From Gigaspora rosea (lineage: Eukaryota; Glomeromycota; Glomeromycetes; Diversisporales; Gigasporaceae): a stretch of 64,000 bases of DNA. Below, piece after piece: positions 12,565 to 25,171 of the stretch. Each line of letters opens with the position of its first letter. The stretch's first letter is position 1. Location: NCBI GenBank assembly GCA_003550325.1, contig QKWP01000770.1, positions 45,298 through 109,297 of the forward strand. Reading direction: 5' to 3'. A program made the position numbers and the translations under genes. The notes under the pieces are model-generated. The model was not told where the DNA came from and did not search any database. It saw only the letters and a list, made by a program, of their open reading frames with translations.

Positions 12565-13872
12565 GTCTAGGGTAAAATTGCAATAGGAGCATTTTTGCTT
12601 AGTAATACAACAGGGGTTACCCTAGTAAAATTGCGAGATAGCTTAGTAATATGAAAGGGGTTACCCAAGGGGTGCACTGAGTGCATGGTGCACTATATAA
12701 CATATTTCAATAAAATTATACAAATTTCTATAATTCTCTGAATTTTATTAATTTATCATAACTTCTTGATCTAAGTAAACTTGTTTAGCACCAAAAAATA
12801 CAACATATTGGTATATTTTATTTTTCTTAAAATTTGAGTCAAAAATGCTTAATTTTGAATTTTTGATGAAAATTTCCAAAATTAAGTATCTTTTCTTCAA
12901 ATTTTAAAAAAAGTAAAATAAAATATATTAATTTGATGTATTTTTGGTGCTTAACAAGTTTTCTTAGAACAAGAAGTTATGATCAATTAGTAAAATTTAG
13001 AAAATAATAGAAATTTGTATAATTTTATTAATAAAATTATACAAATTTCTATTATTCTCTAAATTTTATTAATTGATCATAACTTCTTGATCGAAGTAAA
13101 CTTGTTAAGCACCAAAAAATATATCAAATCAGCATATTTTATTTTACTTTTCTTAAAATTTGAAGAAAAGATGCTTAATTTTGGAAATTTTTATCAAAAA
13201 TTCAAAATTAAGCATCTTTTCTTCAAATTTTAAGAAAAAAAAAATAAAATATGCCAATTTGATATATTTTTTGGTGCTTAACAAGTTTACTTAGTGCAAG
13301 AAGTTATGATCAATTAGTAAAATTTAGAGAATCATAGAAATTTGTATAATTTTATTAATAAAATTATACAAAATGCTATGATTCTCTAAATTTTACTAAC
13401 TGATTTATACTTTTCACTATAAGTAAACTTGTTCAATATCAAAAAATACATATATTTTTATTCAAACTCAAACTAGTTTGCAAAATTTGGACTAGCCTGA
13501 CCAAACTATGATTGAGTTTGAGTTTAGTATAAAGTTTTAAGAATAAAATTTAGAGTTTGAGTCTGGTCTGAACTAGACCAAAACCCAAAATCACTAGTTC
13601 ATATGAATACCAGACTGAATCTGAACATGTTCATGAACTTATGAACTGAACCTGAACTGAACCTGAACCAGTTCTAAAAGTTCAATACTGAACCTGAACC
13701 TGAACATGTTTTAAAAAATGTTTAGGTTCAGGTTCTATACTGAACCTGAACCTGAACTTGATCTAAGTTCAGTTCAGTTCAGGTTCATAGGAACACTAGA
13801 TAAGCTATACCTAAAATAAAATAGTACAAGAAGAGAAATTTTAAAAGAGATATATATATATAAAGTTGATGT

Positions 13873-14010
13873 ACAGGGAAACTTATAAGTAAATTTTAGC
13901 ATTATTGCCAACATCTAAAATTCAAATGTGAATTTAATCAAATTGCAATTTGATTGAATTCGCTGATTTGAATTTTAGATATTGGTAATAATGTTAATTT
14001 TTACTTATGT
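13873..14010. repeat. Imperfect palindrome, about 140 bp
   Basis: The left arm ATAAGTAAATTTTAGCATTA and an inverted right arm (from TTAATTTTTACTTAT) meet around AATTTAATCAAATTGCAATT. It is probably a small foldback element. Confidence 0.65.
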
Positions 14011-14525
14011 ACCTATTAATCCATGATATGAAGATGTCACTCTTTTCAGCTCATTATAATAAGATTTCAACAGGTTGTAGAGGTAGCCTGCAAAAACAGA
14101 GAAGAATGTTAGCATGCCCATAAACCCTACTGCTATGTATTACTTTTTAGTTTCTTTCAAAAAATTTATAGACAGCAAGAACTTTGCTACGATTGGTAAC
14201 TTCTTAAACAAATTTCTCGCAACTGATTTTTGTCCTTTTATGCATCTCCACAACTATAATATCTCAAAATTATTTTTCGTAGATTTTGAGCAACCAAGTT
14301 CTCATTATATTGATGATACAAAGAATCAAGTCATATTCTTGTTCACTATTATTTAACCCAGGGAATACTTTTTTAATACTTTTTGTCTCAATACTACTTT
14401 GATCAGAAAGTATATATTAGAGACTAGTGACCAAACTTACTACAGATTATTTTTAATGCTCTCCAATAGTGCACTATCTTCAGCACTAACAAGAAAATGA
14501 GTGCCTACATCACAGCAGCTATAGG

Positions 14526-14980
14526 CAGTGTTGTCACTTGAACGTTTTTTGGACATTTTGAACATTTTTTCAAATTAAAATTACTTAAAATTTTATTAAA
14601 ATAATCTATTTTAATTTTTTCACCAATGAGTCCAGCACCTAAAAAAATNGCGCAGTATTTCAAGTACGCGCATGTGCGCTATTTCAAAACCAACCTAGTT
14701 TTTTATGCACCAAAGAGATTTCAAAATAGTGCCTGTGTGCAGTGTTGTTACTTGGACGTTTTTTGGACATTTTGGACATTTTTTCAAATTAAAATTATTT
14801 AAATTTTATTAAGATAATCTATTTTAATTTTTTCACCAATGAGTCCAGCACCTAAAAAAATATATAATTATATATTTTTTTAAATTACTTTATTGATTAG
14901 TTAAACATGGGACATAGGCTTGGACGATCTTGGACATTGGACAAAAAATATAGTATGAACATGTTCAAGTGACAACACTG
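14526..14980. mobile_element. hAT-type element, 455 bp, TTGGACATT clusters
   Basis: Both ends read CAGTGTTGTCACTTGAAC, with a perfect 8 bp duplication GCTATAGG (14518-14525 and 14981-14988). A second, internal left-end copy starts at about 14737 and repeats roughly 120 bases. A single N at 14649 lies between the two copies, so the internal duplication may be an assembly artefact. Confidence 0.9.
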
Positions 14981-14988
14981 GCTATAGG

Positions 14989-15874
14989 TATCACAATTAT
15001 ATAGAGTAAAAAGGTGCCAAGAATATCTGTTAGTCTTATAAGTAAAATCAATAAGTGCTAACTACCTGTAATTCTGAAGTTTTTTTAGCTAGGCAGGATA
15101 TGCAAAAATGATATCTCTAGTGTTATGTTGATAAACACGATAGTTCAACTTTATATTCCTACTCAATTAAATATGATACAGAATTTGAAAAATCAATTTT
15201 AAAACAAGAATTACCAACAAGATAAGATTCAACGGGCCTGCGAATTTTATACTTAATGTTGGTCACTTTCTTTCATTTTAGTTTATATGCACTAGAGCTA
15301 AAACCCAACTTAATTATTGCATATTCTTTGCTAGCAGCAATTATCGCTAAAGGCGAATAATTTTTAACTGCCTCTTTTTCTGCAAGTGTTCTAATTGCTT
15401 TAGAACATTTGATTCTCTTGATTTCTTCTAATAAATATGTATGATTTGGGAATTTTTATAATATTTAACCTTTACTTGGTTTGATAAATTAATCATGAAA
15501 TTTTATTTTTGCTTCACATAGTCCCACTGGCATGTCTTTGTCATTTAGCATTTTTTATCAGAATATTTTTTTGGCGAGTGCTTAACTCCAGGTGTTTTGT
15601 AAAATGGCAAGTAAACTCTTTTAATATATCACTATTTACATTTTTATAGGAATTCCATTGTGTCATACATTGGTTACCAACAGCTACCAAACATTATTAA
15701 AATCCTCTAACAGAATCTCCAAAGGCAAATTTATATCAAAAAGAAGGCCTCTCTTTTTATCCAAAGTAAAATTCGTTATTAACACAGCTTCTGACAGAGC
15801 AATACAAGACAAGTCTATATTTGCTGCTCACAATATTGAATATAAAATAGAAAAAAAATTATAAAAGCAAATCA
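14989..15874. other. No gene supported
   Basis: AT-rich spacer. A 68-codon open frame at 15658-15864 (plus) has no recognisable domain and is treated as chance. Confidence 0.5.
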
Positions 15875-16415
15875 TTAATTACTGATCCGGATAAGATCAG
15901 CACTACTTTTATATTAAAATTTGGGGGAAATTACTATGTTTTCATTATATGCTGAAATCTGACAACGTTACTATGATAAATAATTTTTTTATTAAGTTAA
16001 CAGCTCAAGTCAATTAATTGAAAGTTGTAGAGCCTACTGAAGTGCATCTAATAGTAGTTAGATCATTCAAATCGGCCCAGTGTATGCTAAGTTATCATTA
16101 AAAAACGATTGGCTGACTATATAAAATTTCTAGTTTGTTTGTATAGAATTTTATATAGTCGGGCAATTGTTTTTAGTGATATCTCAGTTTATACTAGGCC
16201 AATTTGAATGTTTTAACCACTATTAGATGCGTCTCAGTGAGCTCTACAACTTTCAATTAATTGACTTGAGCTGTTAACTTAATAAAAAAATTATTTATCA
16301 TCGTAACAGTTGTCAGATTTCAGCATATAATAAAAGTTCATATTGTACTTAACCCCAAAATTTACTATTGTCCCAATATGGTAATAGTGCCAATTTTAGC
16401 TGGATCAGCAATTAA
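15875..16415. mobile_element. Foldback element, about 540 bp, family B
   Basis: It is nearly a perfect palindrome: ends TTAATTACTGATCCGGATAA and, inverted, TTAATTGCTGATCCAGCTAA, arms that run through CAATTAATTGAAAGTTGTAG, and a centre near 16135. The same family recurs at 28158-28701. Confidence 0.85.
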
Positions 16416-16794
16416 GGGCTTTAAATTAGTGCTAAAGTATGGTTTAATAAAAACTAGCAGAAAATATAACAATTAAAATTATGTAATTGCGTATATTTGA
16501 AGTTCAGTATCAAGTATTTTTTAAAGAAAAAAAATTATATAAAAAAAAGATTTGTGAAAAAGCAAATCTAAAAATAAAATAAGACCACAGAAATTAATGT
16601 AAAGACTGCAGGAGAAATCAAACTAAACAACATGGCTTAATTAAAACTTGTGTTAGTGTTTGGGTTAATATTTTGAAAAGCAAAGCCTAAAAAAACTTGA
16701 TTGCTTTTTTGCTGACAAATTAACAATCTCTGATTAATTATTGTTATCACTTTATCTAGCCAATAAAATTTTTCACGTGATTCTGCTTTGCTTT

Positions 16795-17285
16795 AGACAT
16801 ACCCCAAATAAAAATAAATTAAAAAAAATAAAAATTATTAAAAATATAAATGAATTAAAAAAATAATTAAAATTAATTTAAAAAAATAAAACCAAATTAA
16901 AAAAAAATAAAAAAAATAAATTGAATTTAAAAACAATATAAAAAAATAAATTAAGATAGATTAAAAAAAAATAAAAATTAATTTTAAAACAAATTAAAAA
17001 AATAAACTAATTAAAAACTAATTAAAAAAATAAAAATAATTTAAAAAAAAATATAGCAAATTAAAAAAAATAAAAATTATTAAAAATATAAATGAATTAA
17101 AAAAATAATAAAAATTAATTTAAAAAAATAAAACCAAATTAAAAAAATGAAAAATAAAATTGAATTTAATAAAAATAATATAAAAAAATAAATTAAAAAG
17201 ATAAAATAAATTTAAAATAAAATAAAAAAATAATTTATAAAAATAAAAATATAAACAAGAAAAAAATAAATAATAAAAAAGGATA
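16795..17285. repeat. A-rich low-complexity block
   Basis: Almost pure A/T with runs of AAAAAATAAA and AATTAAAAAA; the plus strand is strongly A-rich. Phrases such as AAGAAAAAAATAAATAATAA recur inverted near 25205-25230, so this block and 25172-25590 are copies of one sequence in opposite orientation. Confidence 0.7.
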
Positions 17286-18619
17286 AACCTATACAATGCA
17301 CTCTGTGATATACTAGTATATATTTAAATCTTAACAAAATAATTTTATATAACAAAAACTTAAAATTAATATGAGATTAGAGTTAGAGTTAGAGGTTAAA
17401 GCAAAATAATAACTTATATCATAATTTTGCAAGAAATTTTTTTTGTTAGAGCTCGAAAAGTAGTTATATAAACAAAATTTTTTGATAATACAAAGTTTAG
17501 AAAATTTTAGTACACAAAGGAAATTTGCACATTACACCTAATTTTTAAATTTAATTTAGTTAGTTTGAGTATGATATACAAGCACAATGCAGGGGATGCG
17601 AAGCCTAGAAAACTCCAATAAAAAATAAAAAAATAATTTAAAATAAAAAATTAAAAAAATAAAAATGATCTAAAAATAAAAATACTATATTTGATAAGAG
17701 AATTATAATACAACAGGGTGAACCCCGCATTGCTTGCTAGTAAAACCCACGTTGATTAGCTAAATTAGGTAAAATTCGCATTGTTCATGTGTAAAAAATG
17801 TAAATCCACTTTTGAATGAGTAAAATCCGCATTTTAATAGATAAAATATGTAAAACATGCTTTTAAAATATAAAACCCATATTTGAATATATAAAATTTG
17901 ATATGATAATCTTAACTTTAAGCGAAGATATCTTAGCAACCACTTGATCAAATTCAATGAAATATTTTTTATTTGAATTCTATGGATCTATAGAATTCAA
18001 GTAAAAAAATTTTTATCGAATTTGGTCAAGTGGTTGCTAAGATATCTTCGCTCAAAGTTTTAGAAAAAATCAAAACGTCTATCAAAATACAAGCTGCGCC
18101 AAATTTTTCTAAAGTTTTGAGCGAAGGTAACTTAGTAACCACCTAACTAAATCCTATGAAAAATTTTTTATTTAAATTTTATATTTCCATAGAATTCAAA
18201 TAAAAAAATTTTTATCGAATTTGGATAGGTGGTTGCTAAGTTACTTTTGCTCAAAGTTTAGAAAAAAATTAAAACATCTATTAAAATACAAGCTGCGCCA
18301 AATTTTTCTAAAACTTTGAGCGAAGGTAACTTATCAACCACCTAACCTAAGTCAATAAATTTTTTTATTTGAATTCTATGGATTCATAGTATTCAAATAA
18401 AAAATTTTCATCAAATTTGATCAGGTGGTTGCTGGTATACCTTTGCTCAAATATTAGAAAAAAATCAAAACGTCTATCAAAATAGAAGTTATGCCAAATT
18501 TTTCTAAAATTTGAGCGAAGATAACTTAGCAACCACCTAATCAAATTCAATAAAAATTTTTTATTTGAATTTTATGGATTCAGAATTCAAATAAAAAAAT
18601 TTTCATCAAATTAGCATGA

Positions 18620-19440
18620 CGGAAGTTCGATTTATGCATTGTGGTTACACAAGATTTTACATATCAAAAACATAAGGAATAGGGGTATATCATATGACAA
18701 CTCATTAAAAAATTGACCAATTTCTACGAAACTTTACTTGGATATTCTGTGGCCATAATGTAGACGTTTTGTCAAAACATATCTAACACATCTAACGATC
18801 TGTATGACTGAATAAGGCACGAGTACGAATGTATAAATGTATATACAAATGTACTAGTGTGAGTATATGAATATATAGTTATATGACTGCTAAACAGTTA
18901 ATATGATATTTGCATTTTTTTATTTATCTATACTTATAAAACTCTTATTTATAACCATTTAAATTGTTCAAATAGTTATAAGAGATACATACAATCAGAG
19001 GTATTGGTTTTGTTAGCTATAGTTTGTGGATACGAATGTAAGAAAATATATACTATATAACATAAAAAAACGGGTGCATGTTATATTTACTGTAACAATA
19101 GAATCTATATAATAAATAATATTTGTATTAATGTTTGAAAAATTGCATTCATGTTAAAAAAGAGTAAAATACAGTATCAATATTAAAAGATTATAACATT
19201 GAATAATATTAATGTATTTAATGTTTTTAGTGATCAATAATTCTAGAACATCATATTACATATCATAATTTTTAACATAATGATAAGAGCTATTAAATAA
19301 GTCCTTTAATAAGTTTACGTAACATAGATTGAACAGCGAAGGTTTTTTATATTTTAATATATCGAAAGTATCAAACTTACAATTTACTGATATTCAATCA
19401 GCCAATGATATTGGATGAAGATCATCTGATATAATAGCCA
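18620..19440. other. Unique core of the giant inverted-repeat structure
   Basis: About 820 bases of non-repetitive AT-rich DNA between two palindrome arrays. No reading frame with a recognisable product was seen on either strand. Confidence 0.5.
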
Positions 19441-20506
19441 ATTAAAAAGAAGTTCTGTCATGCTCATCAAATTTGATCAAGTGGTTGCAGAGATATCTTT
19501 AATCAAAGTTTTAAAGAATTTAAAAATGTGTATCACATGACAAATATGTTTAAATTTTTTGACAATCTTTGATCAAGAATATCTCTGCAACTACTTGATC
19601 AAATTTGATGAAAATTTTTTTATTTGAATTATATAGATCCGTAGAATTCAAATAAAAAAATTTTCATCAAATAAGATCAGGTGCTTGCAGAGATATCTTT
19701 GATCAAAGTTTTAGAATGCATATCACATGACAGATATGCTTAAATTTTTTGACAAAATTTGATCAAGGATATCTCTGTAACCACTTGATCAAATTCGATG
19801 AAAATTTTTTTATTTGAATTCTACGGCTCTATATAATTCAAATAAAAAAATTTTCATCACATTTAATCAAGTGGTTGCAGAGATATCCTTGATCAAAGTT
19901 TTGTCAAAAAATTTAAACATATCTGTTATATGAAAGACGTTTTTAAATTCTCTAAAACTTTGATCAAAGATACCTCTGCAACCACTTGATCAAATTGGAT
20001 GAAAATTTAATTATTTGAATTCTATGAATCCATAAAATTCAAATAAAAAAATTTTCATCGAATTTGATTAGGTGGTTGCTAAGTTACTTTCACTCAAAGT
20101 TTTAGAAAAATTTGGAACAACTTGTATTTAGATAGATATTTTGATTTTTTTCTAATATTTGAGTGAAGGTATACCAGCAACCACCTGATCAAATTTGATG
20201 AAATTTTTTTATTTGAATTCTATGAATCCATAGAATTCAAATAAAAAAATTTTATTGACTTAATTTAGGTGGTTGATAAGTTACCTTCGCTCAAATTTTT
20301 AGAAAAATTTGGCACAGCTTGTATTTGAATAGATGTTTTGATTTTTTTTAAAACTTTGAGCCTAGCAACCACCTAACCAAATTTGATAAAAATTTTTTAT
20401 TTGTTTTTTTTTTTTTAATTAAAGTGCCCGTCTTGGAACTTAGGAATTTTATTCAAGATATTAGAACCGTCAGTATCCTCTAGGGGAATACCGGCATTTG
20501 TTACAT

Positions 20507-20727
20507 AAACAAGGATACATTTAGCCACACGTACACTTTTGGTATCTAATATAAGTGGTCCGCCCAAGGGTTCTACACTAGCTGCCATGCCTGCAAACCA
20601 ACTACGGGAATTGCCTATTTAAACTCTCTGGTTCTAAACGAGGATACATCTAGCCACACATACACTTTTGGTATCTAATTTAAGTGGTCCACCCAAAGGT
20701 TCCACACTAGCTGCCATATCTGCCACT
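20507..20727 (-). repeat. Tandem duplication of about 131 bp inside the retroposon
   Basis: Segments 20507-20595 and 20638-20727 are about 90% alike (both contain TACACTTTTGGTATCTAAT, CTACACTAGCTGCCAT or close variants). Confidence 0.85.
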
Positions 20728-21121
20728 CAACTAAGGGAATTGTCTATTTAAACCCTCTGATCCATGTTCCACCTGCCAACCCATCTTGTATTACCGGAAC
20801 AGACCCGTTACATAAGTCAGTCAGCAAGTTCTGGATACTTATCCATTGTCTTAGGACCCAGCTGGGTATTCTCGGTTCTGTTATCCTCGATGGAGACTTG
20901 GTAGAGCGGTACCTGTCCCATATCAGATATTCATCTACACTTCAGTACTTATCACTATGGCCGAGGCCAACACTTGCGAGACAGGGTTACCCCAGTCCTC
21001 TTACCAATACCTACTTCTGCCCTTGTAAGGTTCGCTCCAACCCTGGTACCCGCTATCACTTTCCTACTGGTCTTTCACCGGTTTCTCAAACTTCCAATCC
21101 AGTTGGCCTGAGAGGGTTGAT

Positions 21122-21442
21122 CTACTCAGCATTAGGTGCCATCATGGTTTTTCTCCCCCTGGTACCTACTTCTATAACATAGGTCCTTTTCCTTCGGTAT
21201 GACTCTGGCGGCCAGGTTGGTGGACCCTCTTCTCCGAAGGTCATATCGTCCAGTTCTCCAGCTCTGGTTTCTGATATTCCAGTTTTGGTAGCACTGTTAA
21301 AGATCTTTGCTACCTCCTTACTCCGGTCTTGCCAAATGGGTTTCTGTTTCACCAGTTCCTTAGATTTGTCTGTGTTATGAGGCACAACTTCGCCCGAAGG
21401 CTCCCATTCGAGATGGTAACCAAGGACTACAGGTCCGATCAA
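21122..21442 (-). CDS. Open frame of 106 codons inside the retroposon, function unknown
   Basis: The longest sense-strand frame of the retroposon. The translated sequence is polar and mixed in charge (phrases GEVVPHNTDKSKELVKQKP and GEEGPPTWPPESYRRKR) without a domain I recognise and without a signal peptide. It may be a chance frame in GC-richer DNA; its place in the transposition unit makes it worth comparing between copies. Confidence 0.25.
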   Translation of the reverse strand: MIGPVVLGYHLEWEPSGEVVPHNTDKSKELVKQKPIWQDRSKEVAKIFNSATKTGISETRAGELDDMTFGEEGPPTWPPESYRRKRTYVIEVGTRGRKTMMAPNAE

Positions 21443-21484
21443 CAGAAAACAGTTACCGGAACACAGGTCTATTTCTCAAAGCGT

Positions 21485-21560
21485 CGTCAATGGGATTTGA
21501 ACCCTAGACCTGCCACTTGGGGGTAACAACTTACCAACTTCTCTAAGTTACCACACCCTT
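21485..21560 (-). ncRNA. tRNA-like head with pol III A and B box candidates
   Basis: On the minus strand the first 75 bases contain TAACTTAGAGAAGTTGG, an A-box-like tract about 10 bases in, and GGGTTCAAATCCC about 40 bases later, a full match to the T-arm/B-box pattern of tRNA. Spacing and order are those of a tRNA-derived SINE head. A complete cloverleaf and an anticodon could not be assigned. Confidence 0.65.
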
Positions 21561-22066
21561 AATTTTTTATTTGAAGTCTATGGAATCATAGAATTTAAAT
21601 AAAAAAATTTTCATTGGATTGAGTTAGATAGTTGCTAGGTTACCTTCGCTCAAAATTTTAGAAAAATTTGGCGCAGCTTGTATTTTGATAGACGTTTTGA
21701 TTTTTTCTAAAACTTTGAGCGAAGATATCTTAGCAACCACTTGACCAAATTCGATAAAAATTTTTTTACTTGAATTCTATAGATCCATAGAATTCAAATA
21801 AAAAATATTTTATCAAATTTGATCAAGTGGTTGCTAAGATATCTTCGCTTAAAGTTAATTATTATATCGAATTTTTTACATATTCAAATGCGGTTTTATA
21901 TTTTAAAAGCGGGTTTTACATATTTTATCTATTAAAATGCGAGTTTACATATTCAAAAGCAGATTTATATTTTTTATACATGAACAATGTGAATTTCACC
22001 TAATTTAGCTAATCAACGTGGGTTTTACTAGCAAGCAACGCGGTTTCAGCCTGTCGTATTATAATT

Positions 22067-23410
22067 TGATGCACCCAGCACCATGGTGTATTTCTGATTA
22101 TGGGGTATATATATAATAAGTGATCATTAATAATCACTGTTTTTTTGTACTATATACTAATGTTTACTTTTTTTCCTGTTTTAGTTTGTTATATTTTGTG
22201 GTATTGTTGCTATTGTTGTCCTTGAGTATTGTCACTCAGTGGCATCTCTTTAGTGTCATCACTTTGGTGTTTCATCTTGGTGTGAATTCGTCATTTAGGC
22301 ACTATGATTTTTATTTGCTTTGCTACTTGCTTACTCACTCACTTTGCTATTTGCTTAGTTTTGCCTGTTTTGCCAGTTGCTTTATACTGCTTGCTTTGCC
22401 ACTTTGCCACTTGTTTTGTATCAATTATTTTGCTACTTTATGCCATAATTTCACTGGTTGCACTATACTTTTGGTGTTATTGGTATGAATTGTACTTTGT
22501 TTGTAGCCAGTGTGATTTCAGTTATATGCTATGCTTATTTAGGTTGAGAGTAGTTTTTATTCGTTGTTTTTGTTTTCCAGTTTGTACAGTATCTATTTCT
22601 AAGACTTTTTTCAGTTTTGTTAAGAGCGTCTTGGTGAGTATAGTTTTTTTATTCCAGTTAGTAGACGCATTTGGAAAATATGACAGTTTTTGGACTTTTT
22701 GGTTATTCTGGGACGTATAGTTTCTTCATGTAGACATATTTGGGAAGTATGACAGTTTTTGGACATTCTTGTTATTCTGGGGTATATTATTTCATTCTTT
22801 GATGTTTTTTGTTTTCTGGCTTATAAACCATTTACTAACGCTTTTTTCTTTTTTCTTTGTTTGTAAAGGCATTTGGAGCTAGGGTTAGATTAAGTTAGAA
22901 TTAGGTAGTTTGGTTGTATCGAATATTTAGGAAAGTGAGCGAAGCGAAGGTGTTAGCTGGAGCAAAGTGACTACAGGGTGAGTGAAGCGAGCTCTGTCTG
23001 TGTTGTTGAGCATAGTGAAGCAATACAAGCTGTACTGAATATAATGAAGTGGTATATAAGAATGTATATTTATACATAGCTGTTAGCTTTGTTTTTGCTG
23101 TTAGGCTTGGATTAATATTAGGTAAGTAGAGTATATTAGTTTTTTTAGTAATTGCAATCAGGTAGTTAATGTGATTTGTAATATAACATAATTGTTGTAT
23201 CATGCCATAAAGTGCAATAAATTAATTACTATTAATCGCTATAAAATATAATTCTTGTATAAGTAAAATGTTTAATAAATTAATCAAAATCATACTATTG
23301 ATTATATCAATTATGTGATTTAGAGTGCAGCATTGATCGCATGATCTGGGGTGATCAGAGGTGCACTATAGTGCAAGTGCACCATTTTTTAAAATTCATA
23401 TAATAAAAAT
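22067..23410. other. No gene supported; T-rich tract and GTGAGCGAAGCGA-like repeats
   Basis: The plus strand is very T-rich at 22120-22870, giving long hydrophobic pseudo-frames from TTTGCCACTTTGCCACTTG-like repetition. Around 22930-23020 short repeats of the type GTGAGCGAAGCGA and AGTGAAGCGAGC occur. No paired termini were found. Confidence 0.5.
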
Positions 23411-23857
23411 TATAATAATTACAATACAAACTAATACAACAATATACTATATTACTGGAATAGTAAGTTTATAACAGAGCTTTTTACTATAACTGATAAC
23501 TTATAGTAGAAATTATGATAATTCCAATACAAACTAATTCTAATCTTATACTGATTTACCATTGTATATATTGTATAAATTATGATAATTCCAATACAAA
23601 CTAATTCTAATCTTATACTGATTTACCATTGTATATATTGTATTAGTAAGTAAGTTCTATAACAGAATTTTTTTTTTTTAAATATCAAAGGTGGGACTTG
23701 CTTTTATTAAATTTAATAGAAACTTTTTACAATACTAAAAGAAATTTTATTTTTCTATATCGAATTTTTACAGTACTAGTTATACAAAACAAAAATATAA
23801 CTTTGCCGAAAACAATTATTTACTAATTTTAAATTAGCAATTATATATAAAAGAGTA

Positions 23858-24225
23858 AATTTATTAATTGCCTTATGTGATGCACCTTATATGTTACTCT
23901 TCCAATCAAATTTCAAGATTAGGTATAACATTACATGAAAAAAATTTAAAACAAACATTTGTTTTGTCAAAAATTGCCTATAACCTAAAATTGAGTATAT
24001 GAAACCACTCTTAGGATTCTAACAAAAAAAATTTGGAGCAAATTTTACCATAAAACCTCCCCCCTCTTGCCCAAACATACAATTTATACCTTACCCTAAC
24101 CCTAACCAATGAAAAAACAGATTATTTTAATTAGTTTGATTTTATATCACACCTAATTTTATAATCTGCAACAGGTGCGACAACATCACACATACAATAT
24201 ATAAATTCTATATAAAATTATGCTC
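23858..24225. mobile_element. MITE family C, copy 1
   Basis: It shares TTTTGTCAAAAATTGCCTATA-like, TTTCAAGATTAGGT-like, AACAGGTGCGACAACAT and CCCTAACCCTAACC phrases with the inverted copy at 45240-45542. Confidence 0.65.
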
Positions 24226-24240
24226 TGATTAATAGCAAAA

Positions 24241-24670
24241 TATAGGTTATCTTAACAAAAAAGTAGGTTAGCTATATGCTAAAATTAAAAATTATAGTTT
24301 ATAATATAAACTTCTTTTTTATCACAATTTGGGCTTCTAAATAAACTTATATAGCAGATAATTCACTTATATTAATGTTAAAACATACTTTCTCAGACCT
24401 TTACTAAGTGAAAAATAGGTTAAAGTTAGAAAAAAATTTTTCTAAAAAATTTTTTAGGAAAAAATTTTTTCTATCTTTAACCCCATTTTTACTTAGTAAA
24501 GAGTCCAAAAAAGTGTGATTTAATCTTAATACAAGTAGAATTACCTACTAAACAAGTTTACTTAGAAGCTCAAAAAAAGTTATCTTGATAAAAAAGAGGT
24601 TTATATTACAAACTAAAAATTTTTAACTTTAGCATATAGCTAACCTACTTTTTTGTCAAGATAACCTATA
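24241..24670. mobile_element. TIR element, 430 bp
   Basis: The ends TATAGGTTATCTTAACAAAA and, inverted, TATAGGTTATCTTGACAAAA continue into AAGTAGGTTAGCTATATGC on both sides. The terminal TATAGGTTAT relates it to the 4621-4964 element. Confidence 0.8.
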
Positions 24671-25171
24671 TTATACTACTAAGTAAAGTTGTTCAAAGCA
24701 TAAATTTATATATAATTTTTAATTTAGAATTAGTAATTATTTGTTTTTGGCAAAGTTATATTTTTTTGTACAAAAATAGCAGACTGTAACTTGGCAGAAA
24801 AAGTAAGCTTATTTTCTTCTTTTGCTCTATATAATCACAAAATTTAATTTTAAATTAATATGCAAATTGAAACTAATCTTGGCTTCAAAGTTTATAATAA
24901 TTTTATATATTTTTTTATAAATTTATATATAACAGAATATTGGTCCTAAAAAGTATAACAAATCATCTTACTATTAATTAAAAGTATAACTAGTACTGTA
25001 AAAATTCTATTATAGAACTTACTCACTAATTCAGTATATGCAATAGTAAATCAGCATGTAATTAGAATTATCATAATTTCTACTATAAGTTATAGTAAAA
25101 AGCTCTGTTACAAACTTACTATTCCAGTAATATAGCATATTGTTATATTAGTTTGTATTGAAATTAGATTA

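Larger units (their letters stand above)
10905..13798. mobile_element. hAT-type element, 2.9 kb, GAACCT clusters, hosting a nested element
   Basis: The termini are TAGAGTTCC and, inverted, TAGTGTTCC. A perfect 8 bp duplication GATAAGCT lies at 10897-10904 and 13799-13806. The subterminal zones 10920-11030 and 13600-13790 are packed with AGGTTC/GAACCT repeats in both orientations. The interior from about 12690 to 13460 is a tandem of roughly 320 bp palindromes with the phrase AACAAGTTTACTTAG. It contains the complete element 11331-12564, so its own length is about 1.65 kb. Confidence 0.9.
20404..21560 (-). mobile_element. Poly(A) retroposon with a tRNA-like head, 1,157 bp
   Basis: A perfect 13 bp duplication AATTTTTTATTTG (20391-20403 and 21561-21573) flanks it. 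On the minus strand it starts at 21560, and its 3' end is a run of 13 A (20416-20404), the mark of target-primed reverse transcription. It is markedly more GC-rich than its surroundings. A single target palindrome unit is restored if it is removed, so insertion followed array formation. It is long for a SINE; it could alternatively be a retroposed structured RNA or a chimera. Confidence 0.85.
17701..22066. mobile_element. Giant inverted-repeat structure built from palindromic satellite units
   Basis: The ends AATTATAATACAACAGG and, inverted, AATTATAATACGACAGG begin arms of about 230 bp that share GCTTGCTAG, AACCCACGTTGATTAGCTAA and TATATAAAA-type phrases. Inside are tandem palindromes of about 190 bp (arms GCGAAGATATCTTAGCAACC, centre GAATTCTATGGATCCATAG-like) at 17920-18610, 19450-20400 and 21561-21850, related to the array at 8720-10100. 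The 20404-21560 retroposon is a later insertion. Confidence 0.75.

Noticed and set aside
20898-21182. Plus-strand frame of 94 codons
   Set aside because: It is antisense to the poly(A) retroposon and has no recognisable features; open because of local GC content.
21485-21560. Possible genuine tRNA gene
   Set aside because: The B-box is good, but no acceptor stem pairing or anticodon stem could be built, and the segment is the 5' end of a retroposed unit.
22120-22720. Two overlapping Phe/Leu/Cys-rich frames that could pass as membrane proteins
   Set aside because: They come from T-rich low-complexity DNA with TTTGCCACTTTGCC repetition; no family pattern and overlapping frames equally open.
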